Shown in pieces: positions 1 through 7,866 of a DNA stretch of 63,121 bases (within the stretch, counting starts at the first letter, position 1; every line of letters starts with the position of its first letter). Source of the DNA: Deltaproteobacteria bacterium RBG_16_49_23 (GTDB lineage: Bacteria; Desulfobacterota; BSN033; UBA1163); assembly GCA_001798855.1 (NCBI GenBank), contig MGQQ01000162.1, positions 1-63,121 on the forward strand. Reading direction: 5' to 3'. Position numbers and translations under genes: made by a program. The notes below the pieces were generated by a model. The model ran no database searches, was not told where the DNA came from, and saw only the letters and a program-made list of their open reading frames with translations.

Positions 1-50
1 ATTAAATAATAAATTGCGAAATTGCAAGCCTGACCCCAATAGACTTTTCG

Positions 51-205
51 AATAGGCGACAGCCTTTTCTCCCTCGGGGCCTTCTCTGACAATCTCAGGG
101 AGCACTTTCGCGACATCATCTGCAATCATTCCGTAATGTCTTCCTTCCGGAAACTCCCTGTCCTTGTATTCCTCTGTCTTCCAATTGAAGGCAAGATTAT
201 TCTGA
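51..205 (-). pseudogene. S74 tail-fibre chaperone domain fragment
   Basis: Read on the minus strand this stretch encodes part of an S74 (endosialidase-type intramolecular chaperone) domain: NWKTEEY, then FPEGRHYGMIADDV, then LPEIVREGPEGEKAVAY. It is nearly the same as the corresponding part of the intact protein at 2298-3104. Both ends are broken: there is no start or signal peptide, and similarity stops abruptly after the AVAY block near position 51, where the intact copy continues into its C-terminal helix. It lies downstream of the toxin and immunity genes in the same orientation, as expected for a displaced older cassette. Confidence 0.85.
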
Positions 206-453
206 TAACATTGAGATTCAGGGTTCGTTTAAAGCAAAAGGTTCGTCGAGTTAAAGGCAGTCCGTAATAGAATTCAGTAGGAGGAGTGTTTCAAAAATCA
301 GAAAGAATTTATAAGTTGGTATTTTTATATAATAGATGAAAATTTTCTGTATCCTCCCCCATGGTCGGGGCTAATCGACTTGATAGGAGCAGTAGAGGAT
401 ATTCCTTTTAATCATACACTTCTCTTGTGACTTTAAATCTGTGAATGGTGTAG

Positions 454-481
454 AGACCCTACCTGCTAGGTCTAGGGGTCT
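454..481. terminator. Strong hairpin downstream of the RraB-like gene
   Basis: AGACCCTA pairs with TAGGGGTCT (one bulge) and an inner ACCT/AGGT extends the stem around a short loop. It follows the stop of the minus-strand gene at 493. A T-run follows only on the plus strand (CCTTTTT), where no gene ends, so it may be a transcript-end or stability hairpin rather than a classical terminator. Confidence 0.4.
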
Positions 482-492
482 TCCTTTTTCCC

Positions 493-813
493 TTAACTCT
501 TGGCTTCGCTTGCTTCCCATCCGTCGAACTCCCCATCCAGCTCTTTGGCAACCTGCTCAAATAGGTCACCGATTTCAGAAAGCGAAGAATCCTCAGGAAC
601 GATGGTAATAGTGGCTAAGCATAACCAGTCGTCACCTTTGGCCGCCGGCTGCACCTGTGTGGTAAACTCACGCTCATTGAGCTTCACGGCAGCTTGCTTG
701 GCAGCCAATTCTGTGGGCAGATAGAGATAAAACTCGAATTCATGGGGCCGCTTTACATCTAAACCAGATTCTCGAAGTTGTTGTAGTACCTTAGTCCGAA
801 ACGTTTCGCTCAC
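493..813 (-). CDS. RraB-like small acidic protein
   Basis: This 106-residue protein resembles the RraB (regulator of ribonuclease activity B, formerly DUF1260) fold family. It has the alternating strand/helix pattern, an acidic C-terminal half and the family-type ending with EFDGWE near residues 94-99. Start choice: GTG at 811-813, preceded by an AGGAG about 9 bases upstream. Family members are known to bind and inhibit RNase E. Its position directly behind a toxin/Imm26 pair, on the same strand and 90 bp away, suggests instead (inference) a second immunity or accessory protein of the RHS cassette. No signal peptide is seen, so it should act in the cytoplasm. Confidence 0.7.
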   Translation of the reverse strand: MSETFRTKVLQQLRESGLDVKRPHEFEFYLYLPTELAAKQAAVKLNEREFTTQVQPAAKGDDWLCLATITIVPEDSSLSEIGDLFEQVAKELDGEFDGWEASEAKS

Positions 814-903
814 GGTGCTAATCTCCTGTTAGCTCAACAATATTTAAGAATACTCAGACCAAGATTATTGTGCTAATACTTATCTTCCATTAAAGCCGAT
901 TTA

Positions 904-1377
904 TTACCTCTTTAGATTGAGCAGCTTCGTAAGCTGGATCTCCACCGAGCCGTATCCCATGTCTCTATCATAAGGGTACTTGTCCACTAATGCAGGGGCA
1001 CAAGCTTTCTCGGAAACAAAGTTCAGAGTGTTCTCATTGTAGACGGAGAGAAAAGCCTTTCCAGAGTGTTCATCAACTCGGATAAAGGGAGGTATCTTCC
1101 ATTCCTCTTCATTCCAATCGACCTTTTCACCCAAAACTGTCCACTCACCTTTGATCAGTCCCAAGTCTCCGAATCGTCCGAGTAGGACGGCATCTTGAGG
1201 CCTCAGGTCATGCGGAATGACCGTCACGGAAGCCTTGGAAATGACTGGACCAAAGAAGTATCCGAAGATTCTACCCTTCCCATCCATTCGGGCTACCAAG
1301 CCCAGAGCATAGCCTTTTGTCCTAAGTGGAACGAGAAACCACGTCCCCTTTTTGTATGGCAACTTGTGTCTACCCAC
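904..1377 (-). CDS. Imm26-family immunity protein
   Basis: This cytoplasmic 157-residue protein has the Imm26 hallmark near its start, KGTWFLVPLRTKGYALGLVARM (residues 10-31), followed by GRIFGYFFGP. Imm26 proteins are immunity proteins encoded beside polymorphic toxins. The start is GTG at 1375-1377, directly after the toxin TAA (TAA|GTG, no gap), and the toxin's last codons contain an AGGGGAG that can serve as ribosome-binding site about 11 bases upstream. Toxin and immunity are therefore probably translationally coupled. It should bind and neutralise the C-terminal nuclease of the gene before it. Target specificity cannot be read from the sequence. Confidence 0.85.
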   Translation of the reverse strand: MGRHKLPYKKGTWFLVPLRTKGYALGLVARMDGKGRIFGYFFGPVISKASVTVIPHDLRPQDAVLLGRFGDLGLIKGEWTVLGEKVDWNEEEWKIPPFIRVDEHSGKAFLSVYNENTLNFVSEKACAPALVDKYPYDRDMGYGSVEIQLTKLLNLKR

Positions 1378-2262
1378 TTATAACTCGCTCCCCTTTTTAA
1401 TGTACCGTTCCCTGTTTGGGTTATTCGGGCTGATTGGGTTTCTTTTGTTTAGGTCAGATGTTCCTCGATGTTCGTCATGTATCTTCTGCTCACGTCCAAG
1501 TCGGGCTTCACGATCGTCCGACCTGCGGTCCACTTCGAAATCCAAGTCTTTTGTTTTTGGATTTCTCGCGTGCTCTTTCTCACGTCGGTCGAGGTCTTTA
1601 GTCTGACCTGTGCGCTTGACATCCCCTGTTTCTGGGTCTCGAAGTTTATACGTTCCCCCTTTCGACTCTTCTTTCCTCTCACTTTTGCTAGCCTCATAAA
1701 CCTCTACTGCTGTTCTTGCTGCTGCGTATGTTGCCAGTATAATTACAGCAGCTTCTGCAGCTTTTATTATGACCGGACCATAGGCTACTATCCCTGAAAT
1801 AGCCAATGTTAAACTCACAGGTTCCTCCCCGTGAGCATCAACATATTTATATGGATTATTTAACCCATATGCATAATAATTCAACCTCTGTGGGTCATGT
1901 ATAACGATTTGATTTATTGTCCCAGTTTTCGGATTAACCGCCCCTACAGGATCAGGTGAAACAAACCTTCCGATCCTGGCCTCCATGTATCTTGCACCGA
2001 AGTAATAGAGTCCTGTCTCCTCATCCTTCTCCTTACCGATAAACTTCTTATCGTTCTCAGGGAAGCCTGTGACCTGATATTCCTCTCCAAAAGGCTTGTA
2101 GTCTCCTCTCCAAACCACGCTCCCGCTGGCATCCGTCATCGATTGAGGGGTACCCGCAGGGTCGCTGTGATAATAATAGACCTTTTCAGCGGCAAGGGCA
2201 ACGCCGGTTAAAAGAAGAATAGCCATCATCACACAGATAAGCAATTTCCCCACTGCTCTCAT
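1378..2262 (-). CDS. Secreted RHS-core cap with GIY-YIG/URI-like nuclease toxin tip
   Basis: A 294-residue protein. Sec signal peptide at 1-25 (hydrophobic stretch ending VALAAE); RHS-associated core at about 27-145 (YYYHSDPAGTPQSMTD, PFGEEY, ETGLYYFGARYMEARIGRF, SPDP, YGLNNPYKYVD); a hydrophobic segment at about 150-180; toxin domain at about 205-294. The toxin has the order of the URI/GIY-YIG superfamily: TYKLRDPETGDV, RTGQTKDLDRRE, a helix with REQKIHDEH, then LNKRNPISPNNPNRERY. The start at 2262 is preferred over an in-frame ATG at 2301 because AAAGGAG lies 9 bases upstream and the signal peptide then begins at residue 1. Odd: the core cap is normally the C-terminal part of one huge RHS protein; here it is a separate exported polypeptide, and the usual DPxGL junction reads DAHGEEP. 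Confidence 0.8.
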   Translation of the reverse strand: MRAVGKLLICVMMAILLLTGVALAAEKVYYYHSDPAGTPQSMTDASGSVVWRGDYKPFGEEYQVTGFPENDKKFIGKEKDEETGLYYFGARYMEARIGRFVSPDPVGAVNPKTGTINQIVIHDPQRLNYYAYGLNNPYKYVDAHGEEPVSLTLAISGIVAYGPVIIKAAEAAVIILATYAAARTAVEVYEASKSERKEESKGGTYKLRDPETGDVKRTGQTKDLDRREKEHARNPKTKDLDFEVDRRSDDREARLGREQKIHDEHRGTSDLNKRNPISPNNPNRERYIKKGSEL

Positions 2263-2297
2263 AATCGTCATCTCCTTTCTAAGAGGCGTACCTTTGG

Positions 2298-3104
2298 TCA
2301 TTTTACGGATGTCTGGGGAACAGATTTAAGCTGATCAATCTGCTTCTGCAGCTCCTTGATCGCCCCGATCAGGATGGGAATGATTTCCGCATAGGCGACA
2401 GCCTTTTCTCCCTCGGGGCCTTCTCTGACAATCTCAGGGAGTATTTTCTCGACATCATCGGCGATCACTCCGAAATGTCTCCCCTCAGGAAAATCCTTCT
2501 CCTGGTATTCTTCCGTCTTCCAATTGAACGCAACGCTATCGATTTGTAGTATCTTCTGCAACGGAGAATCAATGGGCGTGATATTTGTCTTAAATTTTAA
2601 GTCAGAGGACTGATAACCTGAGTACGAGAATGTTACGCCATTGATGTAAAGCTTGTAGCCCCCGGGAAGTTGAGTCCCTATTCCTACGTTGCCGAGCTTA
2701 TCGATTACCATTCTTGAATCCCAATTAGCTCCATTTCTGGTTAGAAAGTGCAATTTACCCGAGGTATCATCACCTTCCCTCGCTGCATACACCCCTCCGA
2801 TATAGTTTGGACCAGCGGCATTATCCTGGATCGAAAGCATTATTCCGGTCCCGAAGCCATCCACCATATCCCCTGAGGTTTGAATCACAAATTCCGCCGC
2901 CCCGCCAAGCCCTGTGGTACCCGGTGTCTGACGTGTGGCACGAAGTGCCCAGGTGTTGCTGGGTTCAATAACATCGAGTTTCTTGGCAGGGGTTGTCGTA
3001 CTAATACCAACCTTTCCACTCACATTGAGATCTCCATTTGCGGCAAAAACGATACCTCCGAGGACCACTAAAAAGATGATCAAACTTAACATTCTTGTCT
3101 TCAT
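2298..3104 (-). CDS. Secreted tail-fibre-like protein with S74 chaperone domain
   Basis: A 268-residue protein with a cleavable signal peptide (about 1-21, ending VFAANG), short repeats of the type GDLNVSGKVGIST, TPAKKLDV and GNVGIGT typical of phage-tail-like collagen/beta fibres, and a C-terminal S74 domain (about 165-262: SSDLKFKTNITPI, FNWKTEEY, RHFGVIADDVEKILPEIV, IPILIGAIKELQKQIDQL). S74 domains trimerise beta-helical fibres and may self-cleave at a Ser-Asp; the SSD is present here. The AAGGAGG ribosome-binding site is well placed. The gene lies between the RHS shell and the RHS cap/toxin, all in one direction, suggesting that the three exported proteins form one surface structure. Confidence 0.85.
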   Translation of the reverse strand: MKTRMLSLIIFLVVLGGIVFAANGDLNVSGKVGISTTTPAKKLDVIEPSNTWALRATRQTPGTTGLGGAAEFVIQTSGDMVDGFGTGIMLSIQDNAAGPNYIGGVYAAREGDDTSGKLHFLTRNGANWDSRMVIDKLGNVGIGTQLPGGYKLYINGVTFSYSGYQSSDLKFKTNITPIDSPLQKILQIDSVAFNWKTEEYQEKDFPEGRHFGVIADDVEKILPEIVREGPEGEKAVAYAEIIPILIGAIKELQKQIDQLKSVPQTSVK

Positions 3105-3148
3105 TTTCTTCCTCCTTGGAATAAGTATTTTGAACGATCATTACGAGA

Positions 3149-6100
3149 CTATTGCTCAAGAGTAAAACTCCTGATGTTGGCGGTTCCCGCGCTGACACTG
3201 AGCATACCTTTAAGTATTGTGTCGGCAGTGTAAGCCGAATAGCTGCAGTTGTAGCCTCCTTCGATAGTCACCGAAATATCGCGATAGATATTAAGGTTCT
3301 CGGTAAATATGATTCCCTGGGTTCGAATAATGGCGCCGGGAGAAGCCGTGTTGTATGCCGCCTGCAATGAAGAGAAGTACTGGGTCCCAACCTTCACGGG
3401 AAGGTTGGCGCATGCGGCAACGTTGATGTAGTTCGTCTTCATCTCAATGTCGGAACCGCCGGCGTTAGACGCGGTTAGGGAAACCGTGTAAACGCCCGGA
3501 CTTCGGTACGTGTGAGATGGATTCCGAAGAGTGCTCGTGGCGCCATCGCCAAAATTCCAGGTCCAAGACGTGGGATTGTAGGTGGACAGATCGGTGAAAT
3601 TCACCGTTAGCGGGGCGCTGCCTGTCAGAGGAGACCCTGAGAAGCCGGCTGTGGGCGGAATGATCTGGAATGTCGCGGTGACCGTCTTGTCTGCATTCAT
3701 GGTGATAACGCAGTTTCCGGTACCGCTGCAGCCACTGCCTGACCACCCGGCAAAGTAGGAGTTTGCATTTGACGAAGGGGTAAGCGTAACGACTGTTCCC
3801 AGGCTGTATATCTCCGTGCAGTCTCCGCCACAATTGATCCCGGCTGGAGAGCTTGTCACCGTTCCTGTTCCACCGCCAGCTTTCGCTACCGTCAGCTTGG
3901 GGTTTGGAGTCACGCTGGTTTCGCTTGTATAGCTCGACTCTCCTCCCCAATTGTAAGCTCTTACCCTGTAGTAGTACGTGACGCCCGGGGTCAATCCGCT
4001 ATCGGTGTATGAAGTCACATTAGGCCCCACGGTCTGGATCTCGGCATATGTTCCACCGATCCCGGTCTTCCTTTCTATCTTGAATCCCTGTTCATTATCC
4101 GAGTTGTCCACCCAATTCAGGGTTACCTGAGTGGCATTCAAGGCCGCCCCCGTGAGGCTCGCCGGTGTTGCCGGAGGAATGAAGGCATCATTCATCACCT
4201 TTGCCACCAGCTTTCCATGAAGGTAGATATATTGGGCAATGAAGTTTCCGTTTCCATCATCCTCTGAGAGTACCCTTCCTTCCCTGTCATAATGGTAAAA
4301 GGTGTTTTTGGTTCCAACGGTCTTCGTCAGCCTCATGCTCTCGCCGTCATAGGCGTAGGTTGCGACAGGATTTCCACCAAGCTTGTAGTTTGTGAGGTTA
4401 TGAAGTCTGTCGTATTCGAGGGTGTAGCCATTCATTCCTGTCGTGTCCCCGTCGTTATTGTAAGCGAAGGAGAAAGGCTCTCCTCCGGTCGTTGAAGTAA
4501 GCCGGTTTGTGCTATCGTAATTGTATGTTGTTGCCACCCCTGCCACCGTTTTCGTCCATCTGTTTCCATTTGTGTAATAGGTGAAAGACCCGGTCCCCCA
4601 TGGGCCATTGAACGCTCTTAACCTGCTCAGCTCATCATAATCGAACGTCTGATTTTTCGAACTGTCGAGATAATTGGTGATGGAGGTCATGTTTCCCCTG
4701 GAATCCGCGTAGCCGTATCCCACATTCAGGGCGGCCCCCGCATTGATCTGGGTGACAAAGTTTCCGTTGTTGTAAGCCAGGGAGGCGGTGATCCCGTTGG
4801 CGTGAGTGATGCCGGAAGGAAGACCGATGCACGTTCCGGAGGTGCAGTAGCTCACGCTGGTTACTTTTCCCGGTATGGAGGTTACCTGATTGTTCGAGTT
4901 GTACATGTATTGCACGCGTCTGCCCGACGGATAGCCCAATGGAGGATAATAGATATCCGTCAGGTTGTCATTGCCGTCATATCTGTAGTCGGTGTAGTAT
5001 GTTCTTCCAATAATGGTCTCCGTCTTTCTGGTGAGCCGGTTCGCTGGATCGTATTCATAGGTGATCGTTGCCGAAGGGTTGGTCATGCTTGTCCTGTTGT
5101 TCGCATTGTCGTATCCGAAGGTTACAGTTCCGGTGCCATAATTGATTGTCGTGAGCCGATCCAGAGCGTCGTAGCCATATGTAGTTGTTCCCAAACTATC
5201 TGACTTCCAGGCCATGTTCCCGATATTATCTCTCCCATAACTGATGGCGCCCTTTTCCGGGTGAGCCTCGAACTCAAGGAAGTTCTTCGAGTTGTAGTTG
5301 AAAGCCCTCGTGATGCTGCCTTGAGTGATACCAATGAGACTCCCAAGAATGTTGTAATTGTAAGAGGCGCTACCGAGGGGGTCTGTGACACCGACCAACA
5401 ACTTCTCATCCGGATTCCCAAAGGCATTATGAGTAAAGGTGGTATTCCTCAGGGATTCGTCATTCATAACTACGTTACTCTGGGAATACTGGTACGCGAT
5501 TCTAGAACTGTCTTTATGGGTTATCTGTGTGATTCTGTTGAAGTTGTCGAAATAGATCGTATCTCCGATGTTGGAGGTGGAATAGTTCTTCGGACCGCAG
5601 GTCTTATAGAAAATATCCGTGTCGATGTCCTTGCTGTCCGTGGCCCCTGTCGGCCTGCCCAATCCGTCATTGTAATGGTAGATCCAATATCCCCCTCTTG
5701 TTTCAAGCTTGTACGAATTGTCAGCGGGATAGGTAAAAGTGGTCGGATTCACCCCCGGCGGAGCTATGCTTGTCAGTCTGAGATTACCATCGTAGGTAAA
5801 AGAAGTCACATAGCCTCTTCCGTTGGTCTCACTGGCAATGGTCCCATTGTTATTGATCACTCGGGAGATGGAATAGATGGGATTGGTTATCGTTGAAATC
5901 CTTCCCTTATCCCAATCATATGAATTAGTGTGCCCATTGTGGTCGGTCCTGGTTCTGAGATTGCCCTTCTTGGTTGGACCGGCGTATTGATCCCAATAGG
6001 TGAAGGTGGTAATGACTCCATACTTGTTTAGCTGCGTGAGATTCCCGGTGTTGGTATCGTAAGTATAGGTTGTTGAGAAGCTCCCGGGGAATCCCCCTGA

Positions 6101-7573
6101 AACTGTCTCCGCAGCAGGTTTGTCCTTAACAATATTCATTGAAGTATTGTACCAGTACGTAATGCTTCTGTTTCGGGTCGTATCCCCGGATGCAGAGATA
6201 GTCTGGGGATTCCCGTAAGCGTCAAAATTGCTGAAGTTGGTCGTGTAGGTTCTGCCGTCTCTCGTAATTGAGTTCTGAGTCATGAGAGGAACATAGATAA
6301 ATAGATCACTACCTACTAAAGGAACGTTATAATCATCATTAGAAATGGCAGGGGCATTTGTCCATCCGTACGAGACAGTCTCTTCCCCAACTATCTCTCT
6401 CGACTTAGGGAGGCCGATTTTCCACATGCTCCCATCTACCAAATGCTCTCCGTAACCATGATATTTGTAACGGTGGCTTCTCCCACACGGATCAGCTATT
6501 TCGGTATAATCATGATTTGTCCCGGCAGAATAGGCAATGCTCCATGTTCCAGCAGGAATCGTGCCGCTGGTCGTTTTTTGAACCACGCCCCAGATCGCAT
6601 AAGGTGTCCATCCTTGCCCCCTATCAATCGCTGAGTCACCATAGGTGTATGTAATCACTCCTCCCGATGGGGTTGTGACCTGTTCCAGATCGAACGTATT
6701 ATTCTGGTTATACTGGTACCTCCAGGGATTACCCACAGGGAGGTTGGCTTGTGTCAAAAAAGTTCTCCCCTGCGTGGGGGAGGAGGCATGGGTATAACTG
6801 ATACTCACTCCTGATCCGGTGATAGAGATCAATCTTGTTGCGCCGTTGATTATGCTTGTGACGAAATCAATAGTCCTTCCTGTCGAGTCTATTACGTAAT
6901 CGATTTCACTGCTTCCAAAGGATTTGTAATAAATGCTGATCTGGTTTCCGTGAACGTCCTGGATGAGTGTTGCATAATTGGCAAAGTGATTGGGGTAATC
7001 CGGATGTGGTGGGCCACTTTGGCCATAGTGGATTTTCATCCCATTGGTTAAAGTCAGAACGTAAGGTGTGGTATTTGTATCCAATATCCAGTACTCTTTC
7101 GTGATATACTTACTGGGGTTACTAAGAGAATTGTAGGCCGGAAACCTTGAACTATCGGGCATCTCAATTACGTGAGGGACATTGATATTATTTGATTTGA
7201 ACAATTTTCCAAAATGGAGCGTCCAACCGTAACCCAGCCAGGTGTTTTCATCCGGAGACTGGCAGTACCATGGATTTGTTCCGAACTTGGCCCAAACATT
7301 ACAGACATTCTTGGAGTTAAAAGTCCTTTGAATAACCAGGTCAAGCCCTCCGTTGCCCGGCAGCCGAATGTCTTCGAAAGTGAGGGTTAATCCACCCATG
7401 AAAGGATCGATATGCTCATTGGGTATCGAAGAAAGGGTCTCCCTGTAAGGATGAAGTCCGGGAGCATCATAAACCTCATAAGGAATAATATCGAGGGCAA
7501 ATACCAAAGTGGATAATAAAGGGATGAAAAAGAAGAAAAGAGTGATTACGACTGCCTTTAGTGTTTTTCTCAT
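3149..7573 (-). CDS. Giant secreted RHS/YD-repeat shell protein
   Basis: A 1474-residue protein. Signal peptide about 1-27; N-terminal RHS entry block (IDPFMGGLTLTFEDIRLPGNGGLDL, about 56-80); long YD-repeat region to about 1110 with many units such as YDALDRLTTINYGTGTVTFGYD; fibronectin III domain about 1133-1223; a GWSGSGCSGTG-type beta repeat about 1224-1306; a PKD domain about 1307-1385 (WNFGDGATST, HTYRSPGVYTVSLTA); and a C-terminal domain about 1386-1474 with TIEGGYNCSYS that recurs in the protein at 61556-62836. RHS repeats form a hollow beta-cocoon around a toxin. Unusually, the RHS-core cap and toxin are absent; they are encoded two genes downstream. Good ribosome-binding site (AAGGGAG). 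Exported by Sec, probably to the surface. Confidence 0.9.
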   Translation of the reverse strand: MRKTLKAVVITLFFFFIPLLSTLVFALDIIPYEVYDAPGLHPYRETLSSIPNEHIDPFMGGLTLTFEDIRLPGNGGLDLVIQRTFNSKNVCNVWAKFGTNPWYCQSPDENTWLGYGWTLHFGKLFKSNNINVPHVIEMPDSSRFPAYNSLSNPSKYITKEYWILDTNTTPYVLTLTNGMKIHYGQSGPPHPDYPNHFANYATLIQDVHGNQISIYYKSFGSSEIDYVIDSTGRTIDFVTSIINGATRLISITGSGVSISYTHASSPTQGRTFLTQANLPVGNPWRYQYNQNNTFDLEQVTTPSGGVITYTYGDSAIDRGQGWTPYAIWGVVQKTTSGTIPAGTWSIAYSAGTNHDYTEIADPCGRSHRYKYHGYGEHLVDGSMWKIGLPKSREIVGEETVSYGWTNAPAISNDDYNVPLVGSDLFIYVPLMTQNSITRDGRTYTTNFSNFDAYGNPQTISASGDTTRNRSITYWYNTSMNIVKDKPAAETVSGGFPGSFSTTYTYDTNTGNLTQLNKYGVITTFTYWDQYAGPTKKGNLRTRTDHNGHTNSYDWDKGRISTITNPIYSISRVINNNGTIASETNGRGYVTSFTYDGNLRLTSIAPPGVNPTTFTYPADNSYKLETRGGYWIYHYNDGLGRPTGATDSKDIDTDIFYKTCGPKNYSTSNIGDTIYFDNFNRITQITHKDSSRIAYQYSQSNVVMNDESLRNTTFTHNAFGNPDEKLLVGVTDPLGSASYNYNILGSLIGITQGSITRAFNYNSKNFLEFEAHPEKGAISYGRDNIGNMAWKSDSLGTTTYGYDALDRLTTINYGTGTVTFGYDNANNRTSMTNPSATITYEYDPANRLTRKTETIIGRTYYTDYRYDGNDNLTDIYYPPLGYPSGRRVQYMYNSNNQVTSIPGKVTSVSYCTSGTCIGLPSGITHANGITASLAYNNGNFVTQINAGAALNVGYGYADSRGNMTSITNYLDSSKNQTFDYDELSRLRAFNGPWGTGSFTYYTNGNRWTKTVAGVATTYNYDSTNRLTSTTGGEPFSFAYNNDGDTTGMNGYTLEYDRLHNLTNYKLGGNPVATYAYDGESMRLTKTVGTKNTFYHYDREGRVLSEDDGNGNFIAQYIYLHGKLVAKVMNDAFIPPATPASLTGAALNATQVTLNWVDNSDNEQGFKIERKTGIGGTYAEIQTVGPNVTSYTDSGLTPGVTYYYRVRAYNWGGESSYTSETSVTPNPKLTVAKAGGGTGTVTSSPAGINCGGDCTEIYSLGTVVTLTPSSNANSYFAGWSGSGCSGTGNCVITMNADKTVTATFQIIPPTAGFSGSPLTGSAPLTVNFTDLSTYNPTSWTWNFGDGATSTLRNPSHTYRSPGVYTVSLTASNAGGSDIEMKTNYINVAACANLPVKVGTQYFSSLQAAYNTASPGAIIRTQGIIFTENLNIYRDISVTIEGGYNCSYSAYTADTILKGMLSVSAGTANIRSFTLEQ

Positions 7574-7620
7574 TTTAAGCTCCCTTTTTAAGATAATGAA
7601 GATTTCGTTATTCGGGCGTG

Positions 7621-7649
7621 AGATTATTTCAATTTGTTCTTTTCGTCAA
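7621..7649 (-). promoter_or_regulatory. Predicted sigma-70 promoter of the RHS cassette
   Basis: On the minus strand TTGACG (7644-7649) and TAATCT (7621-7626) are separated by 17 bases, placing transcription start about 40 bases before the RHS shell start codon at 7573. The -10 is weak, consistent with dependence on an activator bound at the direct repeats just upstream. Confidence 0.5.
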
Positions 7650-7667
7650 TGCACGAAAGAGGGAATT

Positions 7668-7720
7668 TACTGAACAAAAAAGGAAATTCTATTGAACAAA
7701 CGAGATATTTATTGAACAAA
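7668..7720 (-). promoter_or_regulatory. Three direct repeats TTTGTTCARTA upstream of the RHS promoter
   Basis: On the minus strand TTTGTTCAATA occurs at 7710-7720 and 7690-7700, and TTTGTTCAGTA at 7668-7678. The spacing is 20 and 22 bp, about two helical turns, so the sites face one side of the DNA immediately upstream of the -35 box. A TTTGTTC core in the opposite orientation overlaps 7633-7639 inside the promoter spacer. This looks like an operator array for an activator or repressor of the toxin cassette. The binding protein is not identified. Confidence 0.55.
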
Positions 7721-7829
7721 TGAGAACACCCTCTCTGAAAAGGTAAAATGGAGGTCGTTCTGAGCACAGAAAGAGATGGCGGGGGAGAAATTTTCTGGGA
7801 AATGGTTGGAACAAAATGGATAAAATATT

Positions 7830-7858
7830 TTGACATCGGAAATATTATTTGCCATAAT
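7830..7858 (+). promoter_or_regulatory. Predicted sigma-70 promoter of the mla operon
   Basis: TTGACA (7830-7835), a 17-base spacer and CATAAT (7853-7858). The predicted start of transcription, about 7864-7866, lies only 1-3 bases before the mlaE ATG at 7867, implying a leaderless transcript. Confidence 0.6.
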
Positions 7859-7866
7859 GCGACATT

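Noticed and set aside
7624-7836. A 70-codon minus-strand open frame upstream of the RHS shell
   Set aside because: It overlaps the promoter and direct repeats, has no ribosome-binding site and no recognisable domain.
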